Source: JAXGPP01 sp964436865
Lineage (GTDB): Bacteria; Planctomycetota; Planctomycetia; Pirellulales; Thermoguttaceae
NCBI GenBank assembly: GCA_964436865.1
Contig: CAYTFK010000316.1
Coordinates: 1 to 8,025 of the forward strand
DNA length: 8,025 nucleotides
Direction of reading: 5' to 3'
Position 1 is the first letter of the stretch, and every line of letters starts with the position of its first letter. The notes under the pieces were generated by a model. It had not been told where the DNA came from. It was given only the letters and a program-made list of their open reading frames with translations, and searched no databases. Position numbers and translations under genes: made by a program. Positions 1 to 8,025 of the stretch are shown here, one piece after another.

Positions 1-36
1 CTCCCGGAGCGGAACAACTGGAAAACGACCGATCGC

Positions 37-42
37 AAGAGG
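37..42 (+). promoter_or_regulatory. Shine-Dalgarno sequence of clpC
   Basis: AAGAGG lies 9 bases before the ATG at 52, a good ribosome binding site at normal spacing. An in-frame TAA at 43-45 means that 52 is the first possible ATG in this frame. The 51 bases before clpC are too few to show a promoter, and no CIRCE-type or CtsR-type repeat is visible in them. Two frames stay open from the window edge into this leader (one ends at 45, one at 59), so the tail of an upstream gene cannot be excluded. Confidence 0.75.
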
Positions 43-51
43 TAAATCAAC

Positions 52-2622
<2,571 letters not shown>

Positions 2623-2961
2623 GTGATTCGCTCGTGACGCCTCCTCTCCCCCATGCGCGAGAGGAGGCGGAGCGATACGCCCAGCGTGGCCATAGCAAAG
2701 CGTCCGAAGATGCATCGGCGGCACTGCCCGACCGGACGGCTGGGAAGGGCAGGGGGGCTGCGCAGGAAGTGCTCTTCACTCGCCGGCATCGCGGCCTGAT
2801 GCTACCGCTGTCCCTCTTTCTGGCGGTCTGGCCCATTACGCTTTCCGCAGATGCGAAATTCTGCGCACTCGTTAAACTTGGCTTAAGCCGCACGTTCGGA
2901 CTGCCGAAACTGATGGCGGCGTGATGCCTCGCGGGTTGATCCTCCAGACACCGGGTAGCAA
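2623..2961. other. Intergenic region between clpC and mlaE
   Basis: This is 339 bases without a convincing gene. It holds the hairpin at 2638-2669, a weaker 6-bp stem (2846-2851 with 2860-2865) and a 10-bp palindrome GGCTTAAGCC (2880-2889). A frame open from GTG 2634 to 2924 runs through the hairpin. Its last part, from ATG 2799, would encode 41 residues starting with a hydrophobic, signal-peptide-like stretch ending LSA-D, but no ribosome binding site precedes it. No good -35/-10 pair was found, though an mlaEFD promoter would be expected somewhere here. Confidence 0.6.
2638..2669 (+). terminator. Candidate terminator hairpin after clpC
   Basis: A perfect 11-bp inverted repeat, CGCCTCCTCTC (2638-2648) and GAGAGGAGGCG (2659-2669), encloses a 10-base loop and starts 15 bases after the clpC stop. 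Its position and stability suit a transcription terminator or a 3'-end-protecting hairpin. No T-tract follows, so it is not a canonical intrinsic terminator. Partial termination or mRNA stabilisation is equally possible. Confidence 0.5.
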
Positions 2962-3837
2962 ATGGCCTCTGTTTCCCAGCTTGCCGATTCTGAAGGTGGT
3001 GGTTCCTTCCGCCCGATGGGGCCGCTCGGCCAATGGGTTGCCGACATCGGCGCGACGGTGGTCCGCTGGATCTACGCCCTTGGCGACATCAGCATTTTCA
3101 GCTATCGCACGCTCTCGTGGCTTGTCCGGCGGAGGCCGCGTCCAGGCACGCTATTGCCCAATTTCTACCAGATCGGCGTGCTGAGCCTGCCGGTCGTGGC
3201 GCTGACCGGCACGTTCATCGGCATGGTGCTCTCCGTCCAGAGCTACGCTCAATTCCGTAAGCTGGGTATGGAGACACGCCTGGGGTCGGTGATCAACATG
3301 TCGCTGGTCCGAGAACTGGGCCCGGTGCTGGCAGCAACGATGCTGGCCGGCCGGGTCGGTAGTTCGATGGCGGCGGAACTGGGTACTATGCGGGTGACGG
3401 AGCAGATCGACGCCCTGTCAAGCATGGGAGTAAATCCGCTGCACTTTCTCGTCGTGCCCCGGTTCCTGGGCTGCCTGATCCTGATTCCGGCGCTGACGAT
3501 CATGGCCGACTTCATGGGGGTGGTGGGGGGCTTTTTCTATAGCGTTTACATGCTGGATATCGACCAGTTCCACTACCTGGATAATGCTGCGCGCTTTGTG
3601 GGGATGTTCGACCTCTTTATGGGGGTGTTCAAGAGCCTGTTCTTTGGCGCCGCCATTGCATTGATTGGGTGTTATCGGGGCTTCACGTGCGATGCCGGCG
3701 CCGAGGGGGTGGGGCGTGCCGCCACGGCTGCTTTCGTCCACTCGTTCGTTGTAATCCTGCTGCTCGATTTGCTGTTGGGCATCACCTTGGAGGGCGTCCA
3801 CGATATTTTCTGGCCGGAAGGGCCGCGGTTCCTGTGA
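2962..3837 (+). CDS. mlaE: MlaE-family lipid ABC transporter permease
   Basis: Integral inner-membrane permease of the MlaE/YrbE family, 291 residues. In the family, a MlaE dimer forms the membrane core that moves phospholipids between the inner membrane and the MlaD ring. The sequence shows an N-terminal membrane-lying or re-entrant hydrophobic segment (about 25-57), a transmembrane segment starting at Ile71, and the family hallmark ELGPVLAATMLAGRVGSS from Glu118, continuing into AELGTM and TEQIDAL around 138-151. Further membrane segments follow at about 162-198, 215-240 and 255-279. An in-frame TAG at 2956-2958 lies just upstream, so ATG 2962 is the first possible start. Only a weak GGG (2953-2955) could serve as a ribosome binding site. 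ATG 3016 would remove 18 poorly conserved-looking residues and is an alternative. The protein is somewhat longer than the roughly 260 residues usual for MlaE. It is first in the cassette, followed 48 bases later by mlaF. Confidence 0.93.
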   Translation: MASVSQLADSEGGGSFRPMGPLGQWVADIGATVVRWIYALGDISIFSYRTLSWLVRRRPRPGTLLPNFYQIGVLSLPVVALTGTFIGMVLSVQSYAQFRKLGMETRLGSVINMSLVRELGPVLAATMLAGRVGSSMAAELGTMRVTEQIDALSSMGVNPLHFLVVPRFLGCLILIPALTIMADFMGVVGGFFYSVYMLDIDQFHYLDNAARFVGMFDLFMGVFKSLFFGAAIALIGCYRGFTCDAGAEGVGRAATAAFVHSFVVILLLDLLLGITLEGVHDIFWPEGPRFL

Positions 3838-3842
3838 ACCGC
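3825..3842 (+). other. Stem-loop across the mlaE stop codon
   Basis: GCGGTTC (3825-3831) pairs perfectly with GAACCGC (3836-3842) across the four-base loop CTGT. The mlaE stop TGA (3835-3837) lies at the junction of loop and 3' arm. No T-tract follows and mlaF begins 43 bases later, so this is unlikely to be a terminator. It could influence ribosome release or re-initiation at mlaF. The function is inferred; a 7-bp stem can arise by chance in GC-rich DNA. Confidence 0.35.
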
Positions 3843-3885
3843 TTCGCGCGATAGCTTGCCGGTACGTTTCCTGTCTGCGTGTAAC

Positions 3886-4728
3886 ATGAGCCAGTTGCCA
3901 CCCGGGTCTGACCAGTCGCTGGTCCGCGTCGAGCGGATGAGCATCCGCCTGGGCGCGCATGAGGTGTTGCGCGACGTCGACCTGAGAATCGACTTTGGGG
4001 AGACGGTGGCGGTGATCGGCGAGAGCGGATGCGGAAAGACGGTTTTTCTCAAGACAATCATCGGTCTGTTGCGGCCCACCCGTGGGGCGGTCTATTTTGA
4101 CGGCAAGGATCTTGCCAGGCTCAGCGAGGGCGAACTGGCGCAGGAACGGATGAGGATTGGCTTCGTCTTCCAGCAGGCCGCGCTGTTCGATAGCATGACC
4201 ATTGGGCAAAACGTGGCTTTTCCGTTGCGCCAGCACACGAGGATGAGCGACCGCGAGATCCAGGAGGTCGTCCGCGCTCGGCTTTCGGAGGTGGGGTTGC
4301 CGGAGAGCGTGCTCCGCAAGAAGCCGGCCGAACTCTCCGGGGGGATGCGGAAACGGGTCGGGCTTGCGCGGGCCCTGGTGCTCGAGCCGGAATTGATGCT
4401 CTACGACGAGCCGACGACCGGGTTGGACCCGATCATGAGCGATGTGATCAATGAGTTGATGCTCAACACGCGGCGGCGGCATCCGGTCACGAGCGTGATC
4501 GTCACGCACGACATGAAGACGGCCGAGAAGGTGGCCGATCGGGTGATCATGCTCTATCCGCTAAGCCGGCTACGCCCTGACGAGCGGCAGGTCCTCTACG
4601 ACGGGCCGCCGGAGAAGATCGCCGGAGCGCGCGACCGGCGCGTATCGCAGTTCGTCCGCGGCGAGGCCGGGGAGCGGCTCAGCGAGATGCGGCTGCACAA
4701 CGGGAGTGAGCAATGGATGAACGTGTGA
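3886..4728 (+). CDS. mlaF: MlaF-family lipid ABC transporter ATP-binding protein
   Basis: Cytoplasmic ABC ATPase of 280 residues that should power MlaE. Motifs in order: Walker A GESGCGKT (45-52), Q-loop Gln96 in FVFQQAALFDSM, signature LSGGM (150-154), Walker B LMLYDEP with Asp174 and catalytic Glu175, D-loop GLDP, and H-loop His208 in VTHDM. LSGGM in place of LSGGQ and the FQQAALFDS Q-loop region are typical of the MlaF/Mkl group. ATG 3886 is chosen because the ABC fold begins a few residues later. The same frame is open upstream to the mlaE stop and would allow a TTG start at 3856 with ten more residues. No Shine-Dalgarno sequence precedes either start, suggesting translation depends on ribosomes coming from mlaE. 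The 3' end overlaps mlaD by 16 bases, as expected for coupled subunits of one complex. Confidence 0.94.
   Translation: MSQLPPGSDQSLVRVERMSIRLGAHEVLRDVDLRIDFGETVAVIGESGCGKTVFLKTIIGLLRPTRGAVYFDGKDLARLSEGELAQERMRIGFVFQQAALFDSMTIGQNVAFPLRQHTRMSDREIQEVVRARLSEVGLPESVLRKKPAELSGGMRKRVGLARALVLEPELMLYDEPTTGLDPIMSDVINELMLNTRRRHPVTSVIVTHDMKTAEKVADRVIMLYPLSRLRPDERQVLYDGPPEKIAGARDRRVSQFVRGEAGERLSEMRLHNGSEQWMNV
4702..4706 (+). promoter_or_regulatory. Shine-Dalgarno sequence of mlaD
   Basis: GGGAG lies 6 bases before the ATG at 4713, inside the 3' end of mlaF. It supports 4713 as the mlaD start and thus the 16-base gene overlap. Confidence 0.65.
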
Positions 4729-5810
4729 CCCAGTTCCGCATCGGGGTGATGGTGCTGGCGACCTTCATCGTGCTGGTGATCCTGATGGTCATGTTTGGCC
4801 GGGGAAGCCGCCTTTTGCAGGCTACCAAGACAGTCCATGTCGCCGTGCATTCGGCCCCCGGGGTGACCAAGGACACGCCCGTTCGCAAGTCGGGAGTGCT
4901 TATCGGCCGCGTTTCGAGCGTCGACCTTCAGGCCGATGGCAGCGTGGTGATCTCGCTCAATGTCGATAGCGATCAACCCGTGCTCAAGACCGAGGTTTGC
5001 CGCATCGACTCGAAGCTGCTGGGGGATGCGGAACTCAACTTCTTCCTGCCGCGCAACGTTCCGGCGGGTACCGAGTTTCTCGAAGACGGCGACGTGATTC
5101 CGGGCATCGTGGCGGCCGACCCGATGGATGTCGTCGGCGATTTGCAGGGGAGCCTGTCGGAAGCGATCGATTCGGTGGCGGCCACGAGTCGCGACCTCGG
5201 TGAGGTTGTCCGGCAGGTGGGCCATCTGCTGGAGGCCAACGAGCAGCGGATCAACGCCATCGTGGTCAAAGCCGAGCAGACGCTCGACACGGTTCGCGAT
5301 ACGGCGGGCAACGCCAACTCGGTGATCGGCGACCCGCAGGTGAAGGCGCAGCTCACCGAGGCGATCGGCGAGATTCCGCAGATCCTGCGGGAGACGCGGC
5401 AAACGGTCACGCGAATGAACGAGACGATCCTGCTGGTCGACCGCAACCTGCAGAACATGGAGGGATTCACGCGTCCGTTGGGCGAGCGCGGGCAGTTCAT
5501 GGTCGCGCGGCTGGAGCAAGGGGTCGAGAAACTCGACAAGATGATGGACCAGATGGTGGCCTTCAGCACGGCGCTCAACAACAGCAACGGCACACTGGGA
5601 CGGATGGTGAACGATCCGGAACTGTACGACAATCTGAACCGGGCAGTGTCGGAGATCGAAGCTATCAGCCGCGACATTCGGCCGATCTTGAGCGACGCGC
5701 GGACTTTCAGCGACAAGATCGCGCGGCACCCGGAGGTGCTTGGTTTGGGGGGTGCGATGCAGCGGAGCCCGGGCACCAAGGGCGTTCCTTCTCTGCTCAC
5801 GCCGCGATAA
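4713..5810 (+). CDS. mlaD: MlaD-family MCE-domain lipid-binding protein
   Basis: Inner-membrane-anchored MCE protein of 365 residues. In the family, MlaD forms a hexameric ring on the periplasmic face of MlaE that binds phospholipid in its central pore. An uncleaved N-terminal membrane anchor spans about 8-31. A single MCE domain runs from about 38 to 113, with the recognisable PGVTKDTPVRKSGVLIGRV stretch and a closing NFFLP. From about 120 to 340 the protein is mostly predicted-helical, polar and coiled-coil-like, including a GTLGRMVNDPELYDNL segment (293-308), a motif type common in helical regions of MCE proteins. The end is short and Gly/Pro-rich. It is about twice the length of E. coli MlaD (183 residues). 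The extra helices may form a tube or needle beyond the ring, as in longer MCE proteins; this is inference. No mlaC or mlaB follows. Confidence 0.92.
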   Translation: MDERVTQFRIGVMVLATFIVLVILMVMFGRGSRLLQATKTVHVAVHSAPGVTKDTPVRKSGVLIGRVSSVDLQADGSVVISLNVDSDQPVLKTEVCRIDSKLLGDAELNFFLPRNVPAGTEFLEDGDVIPGIVAADPMDVVGDLQGSLSEAIDSVAATSRDLGEVVRQVGHLLEANEQRINAIVVKAEQTLDTVRDTAGNANSVIGDPQVKAQLTEAIGEIPQILRETRQTVTRMNETILLVDRNLQNMEGFTRPLGERGQFMVARLEQGVEKLDKMMDQMVAFSTALNNSNGTLGRMVNDPELYDNLNRAVSEIEAISRDIRPILSDARTFSDKIARHPEVLGLGGAMQRSPGTKGVPSLLTPR

Positions 5811-5882
5811 CGCACCCAGATGGGGTTCGGTCGTACTTCGCGCGTCTGATTTCTTGCGGGCGGCCAGGGTGACGCGAAAAGG

Positions 5883-5888
5883 TATGAT
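5883..5888 (+). promoter_or_regulatory. Possible -10 element upstream of the clc gene
   Basis: TATGAT matches the sigma-70 -10 consensus at five of six positions and lies in the 140-base gap after mlaD, 62 bases before the clc start. The nearest -35-like sequence, TTGCGG (5854-5859), is 23 bases away, which is too far for a standard promoter. It may therefore be a weak or activator-dependent promoter, or chance. No hairpin with a T-tract was seen after mlaD, so read-through from the mla genes is also possible. Confidence 0.3.
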
Positions 5889-5934
5889 GGTCCGAGCCGG
5901 GGCGGTTGGGTTGGCGGTCTCGGGGGTTTGGGAA

Positions 5935-5940
5935 AAGAGG
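5935..5940 (+). promoter_or_regulatory. Shine-Dalgarno sequence of the clc gene
   Basis: AAGAGG, the same hexamer as before clpC, ends 10 bases before the ATG at 5951. It favours ATG 5951 over the in-frame GTG at 5942 (only one base away) and over the TTG at 5906, which lies upstream of this site. Confidence 0.6.
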
Positions 5941-5950
5941 CGTGAGAGAG

Positions 5951-7840
5951 ATGGGTTTTCGTTTTTGGCACGACGAGTCGCTGCAACGTTTTCGCGGCTG
6001 GTTTCCACAGATTGTGGAACTCAGCCGCCGCCACCTCCAGGCTCAGGTTCGAGTACTCGGGTTGGCGATCCTGGTTGGGGTGGTGGCGGGACTCGGGGCG
6101 ATCGTGTTTTACCTCGCCACGCGACTGGTCGAGCATTATGCGCTCGGGGTGCTGGTTGGGTATTATCCGGAGCCGCATCCGGGGGGCGAACCGGTCATTT
6201 CGTGGCCCGCGATGCCGAGCCACGATTTCTATCCCTGGCTGCTGGTCCTGGTGCCGGCGCTGGGAGGGCTGCTGAGCGGACTGCTGGTGTTCACCGTGGC
6301 GCCGGAAGCGGAGGGGCACGGAACCGATTCGGTGATCGCCGCCTACCACCATCGCCAGGGGCAGATCCGACCGCGGGTGCCGCTGGTGAAGATTGTCGCC
6401 AGCGCGCTTACCATCGGCACGGGGGGCTCGGGCGGTCGGGAGGGGCCGATTGCCCAGATCGGAGCCGGATTCGGCTCGCTGCTGGCCAACTGGCTGCGGT
6501 TGCGGCCCGTGGAGCGCCGGGTGCTCGTCGCGGCCGGGATGGGCGCCGGCATTGCGGCCATCTTTCGGGCGCCGCTGGCCGGGACGATTTTTGCGGCCGA
6601 AGTCCTCTACCGCTCGCCGGAGTTCGAGTCGGAGGTGATCATTCCGGCCGGCTTTGCCAGTGTCATTTCCTACTGCGTGTTCGGCGCCTATGCGGGCTGG
6701 CAACCGCTGTTCGTAATCCCCGACCTCTCGTTCAACGATCCGTGGCAGTTGCTTCCCTACTTTCTGCTCGCGGTGTTCATGATTCTGCTGGCGATGCTTT
6801 ACACGCGGTCGTTCTATGGGTTCAAGTCGTTGTTCGACCGCCTGCCGGTCCGGCGGCAGTTCCGCCCGATGGTGGGCGCTTTGCTCACCGGACTGGTTGC
6901 CCTGGGACTCTACTACATGGTCGGGCGGCAGCAGGGAGTGCTGGCCGTGCTGGCGTTCGGATACTCGGCCATTCAGGGGGCACTGACGATCGACACCGGT
7001 GCAAGCGCGATGCTGTTGCTGGCCATTGCGCTGGGGAAGATCCTGACCACGAGCCTGACGATCGGCAGCGGCGGGTCGGGGGGCGTTTTCGGGCCCTCGA
7101 TGGTCATCGGCGGGTGTGGCGGTGGCGCGCTGGGCGTGGCGCTCAACCATCTGTGGCCGCACCTGGTGCCGCATCCGGCCAGTTTCGTCATTGTCGGAAT
7201 GGCTGGTTTCTTTGCCGCCGCCGCGAAGACTCCGTTTTCGACGTTGATCATCGTGAGTGAAATGACCGGCGGGTATGAACTGCTCCTTCCGTCGCTGTGG
7301 GTTTGCGCTCTGGCCTACATGCTCTCCGACCGGCAGTCGATCTATTCGTCGCAGGTTGAGGGGCGGTCGCGATCGCCGGCGCACCAGGGGGCTTTCGTTC
7401 ACGAGATACTGGCCGGCGTGCGCGTGCAGGATTTTCTTGCCTCGCGGCAGACGCTGGCGACGCTCCATCCCGAGGACTCGCTGACGACCGTGCTCGACCG
7501 TCTGACGGCCGCTCCGGCGCCGGTGATTCCGGTGGTGGAGGACGGCGACCGGTTGGTGGGAGTTGTGAATCTCGAGGATGCTCATCTTGCTTCCCGCCTG
7601 CCGTCACTGACATCGCTGGTTCTCGTTGAGGACCTGATGCGCAGCGACATTGAGCCGCTCACACCCGACGACCGTCTGGACCGGGCGCTGGAACTGTTCG
7701 TGGAGAACGATCTGCTCACACTGCCGGTGGTGAATGACCGGATAGAGCGCCGGCTCATCGGCATGGTGCGGCGGTTCGAGATTTCCGACGCTTATGTGCG
7801 CCACCTGCACGCGCCCCGCACCGCCGAGCCTGTGAAGTAG
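5951..7840 (+). CDS. ClC-family chloride channel/transporter with CBS domain pair
   Basis: Polytopic ClC anion channel or transporter of 629 residues with a C-terminal CBS (Bateman) module. The membrane core spans about 30-460. It contains GTGGSGGREGP with gating Glu164 (E. coli ClcA Glu148), RAPLAGTIFAAEV (209-218), GGVFGPS with Phe380 (ClcA Phe357) and Tyr465 in SIYSSQ, matching the anion-coordinating Tyr445. The usual GSGIPE is GHGTDS here (122-127), and the position of the internal proton glutamate (ClcA Glu203) is Val218. Two CBS domains follow, about 490-552 and 556-620, which in this family bind adenine nucleotides and tune gating. The changes suggest channel-like or uncoupled anion movement rather than Cl-/H+ exchange; that is inference, and the anion could differ. 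ATG 5951 is supported by its ribosome binding site. The gene is complete and lies 140 bases after mlaD, with no obvious functional link to it. Confidence 0.93.
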   Translation: MGFRFWHDESLQRFRGWFPQIVELSRRHLQAQVRVLGLAILVGVVAGLGAIVFYLATRLVEHYALGVLVGYYPEPHPGGEPVISWPAMPSHDFYPWLLVLVPALGGLLSGLLVFTVAPEAEGHGTDSVIAAYHHRQGQIRPRVPLVKIVASALTIGTGGSGGREGPIAQIGAGFGSLLANWLRLRPVERRVLVAAGMGAGIAAIFRAPLAGTIFAAEVLYRSPEFESEVIIPAGFASVISYCVFGAYAGWQPLFVIPDLSFNDPWQLLPYFLLAVFMILLAMLYTRSFYGFKSLFDRLPVRRQFRPMVGALLTGLVALGLYYMVGRQQGVLAVLAFGYSAIQGALTIDTGASAMLLLAIALGKILTTSLTIGSGGSGGVFGPSMVIGGCGGGALGVALNHLWPHLVPHPASFVIVGMAGFFAAAAKTPFSTLIIVSEMTGGYELLLPSLWVCALAYMLSDRQSIYSSQVEGRSRSPAHQGAFVHEILAGVRVQDFLASRQTLATLHPEDSLTTVLDRLTAAPAPVIPVVEDGDRLVGVVNLEDAHLASRLPSLTSLVLVEDLMRSDIEPLTPDDRLDRALELFVENDLLTLPVVNDRIERRLIGMVRRFEISDAYVRHLHAPRTAEPVK

Positions 7841-7856
7841 GTTGTGCGAGCTTGCG

Positions 7857-7871
7857 GCCGGCTGCGCCGGC
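7857..7871 (+). terminator. Candidate terminator hairpin after the clc gene
   Basis: GCCGGC (7857-7862) and GCCGGC (7866-7871) form a 6-bp all-GC stem with a TGC loop, starting 16 bases after the stop codon. No T-tract follows. It is the first of three consecutive hairpins, so it may act with them in termination or RNA stabilisation. Confidence 0.4.
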
Positions 7872-7882
7872 GGTCCATCGGT

Positions 7883-7917
7883 CCCCGTATCGGGGCATCT
7901 CGCCGGCTCTGGTGAGA
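7883..7917 (+). other. Two further adjacent hairpins
   Basis: CCCCG (7883-7887) pairs with CGGGG (7891-7895) across a TAT loop. Two bases later, TCTCGCC (7898-7904) pairs with GGTGAGA (7911-7917), with one G-U pair and a six-base loop. These could be part of the clc 3' end or of a structured RNA; no known RNA family was recognised. Confidence 0.35.
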
Positions 7918-7931
7918 GGCGCGGATGGTAC

Positions 7932-7955
7932 ATTGTTGCATCGATGCGAAACAAT
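7932..7955. promoter_or_regulatory. Dyad-symmetric element, possible operator
   Basis: ATTGTT (7932-7937) and AACAAT (7950-7955) are perfect inverted arms around the 10-bp palindrome GCATCGATGC (7938-7947), offset by two bases (GA). A weak -10-like TACATT (7929-7934) overlaps the left arm. The AT-rich arms stand out in GC-rich surroundings. A regulator site at the promoter of a gene beyond the window is plausible but unproven. Confidence 0.3.
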
Positions 7956-8025
7956 AAACGGGGTGTTTCGGTTGGGTGCGTCGCGGGGAGTGGCCGGAAG
8001 TGCAAGGGAGCCAGGGGTTTCGCAC

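Larger units (their letters stand above)
7841..8025. other. Intergenic region after the clc gene
   Basis: 185 bases to the window edge. It holds three hairpins (7857-7917) and the dyad element (7932-7955). After that I see only a G-rich stretch. A frame open from ATG 7944 to the edge (27 codons) has no ribosome binding site, and its codons and residues look unlike the neighbouring genes, so I do not call it. A leader, promoter region or untranslated RNA for a gene beyond the window is most likely. Confidence 0.5.

Noticed and set aside
2878..2895. A sigma-54-like TTGGC-GC pattern upstream of mlaE
   Set aside because: The GG and GC elements are not at the required -24/-12 spacing.
2634..2924. 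A 96-codon frame starting at GTG after clpC
   Set aside because: Its start overlaps the candidate terminator hairpin, it has no ribosome binding site, and its product is not recognisable.
3856..3885. TTG 3856 as the start of mlaF
   Set aside because: It has no ribosome binding site, and ATG 3886 already includes the full ABC fold.
3418..4509. A 363-codon open frame on the - strand, opposite mlaE and mlaF
   Set aside because: It is opposite genes with clear family motifs, has His/Pro/Gln-rich composition and no domain.
5906..5950. TTG 5906 or GTG 5942 as the start of the clc gene
   Set aside because: The only good Shine-Dalgarno sequence (5935-5940) fits ATG 5951. It lies downstream of 5906 and is one base from 5942. 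The added residues are Gly/Arg-rich and not ClC-like.
5740..7260. A 506-codon open frame on the + strand in another frame of the clc gene
   Set aside because: It overlaps the clc gene, whose frame carries all the ClC motifs. The alternative product is Gly/Arg/Ala-rich without a domain.
4973..7585. An 870-codon open frame on the - strand, across mlaD and the clc gene
   Set aside because: It lies opposite two well-supported genes with intact motifs. Its product is rich in Arg, His, Gln and Pro with no domain, as expected from the complement of GC-rich codons.
7976..8025. A faint resemblance to the SRP RNA core (GGCCGGAAG followed by AAGGGAGCC)
   Set aside because: The conserved GGAAGGNAGCAGCC loop is not present and the partner strand is missing, so it is not a 4.5S RNA.

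Overview
The window is GC-rich and all its genes lie on the + strand. The ClpC sequence (start of the N-domain, Gly-rich linker, Phe-Gly-Phe ClpP loop) and the form of the Mla proteins resemble what I recall from Planctomycetota, probably a Pirellulales-type bacterium. That placement is from memory, not from a search.

Layout: (1) clpC, a complete AAA+ unfoldase of 856 residues (52-2622), with a good Shine-Dalgarno sequence and an 11-bp inverted repeat just after its stop. (2) A 339-base gap (2623-2961) with no convincing gene. (3) A compact three-gene lipid-transport cassette: an MlaE permease (2962-3837), an MlaF ATPase (3886-4728) and a long MlaD/MCE protein (4713-5810). mlaF and mlaD overlap by 16 bases. 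mlaE and mlaF share a reading frame and are separated by one TGA, which sits in a small stem-loop. No mlaC, mlaB or mlaA is present in the window. (4) A 140-base gap with a possible -10 element and a Shine-Dalgarno sequence. (5) A ClC-family chloride channel or transporter with two C-terminal CBS domains (5951-7840). (6) A structured 185-base end region (7841-8025) with three consecutive hairpins and a dyad-symmetric element, probably the end of the clc transcript and the leader of a gene beyond the window.

How the genes work together: MlaE, MlaF and MlaD should form one inner-membrane complex, with MlaE as the transmembrane dimer, MlaF driving it with ATP, and the anchored MlaD ring holding lipid on the periplasmic side. 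ClpC works separately in cytosolic protein quality control with ClpP. The ClC protein moves anions across the membrane under possible nucleotide control through its CBS pair. I see no mobile element, tRNA, rRNA or CRISPR array, and no clear new multi-gene system. The points most worth a second look are the ClC residue changes (Val at the proton-glutamate position, GHGTDS in place of GSGIPE), the MlaD-only cassette with a long helical MCE protein, the mlaE/mlaF stop-codon arrangement, and the structured 3' intergenic region.
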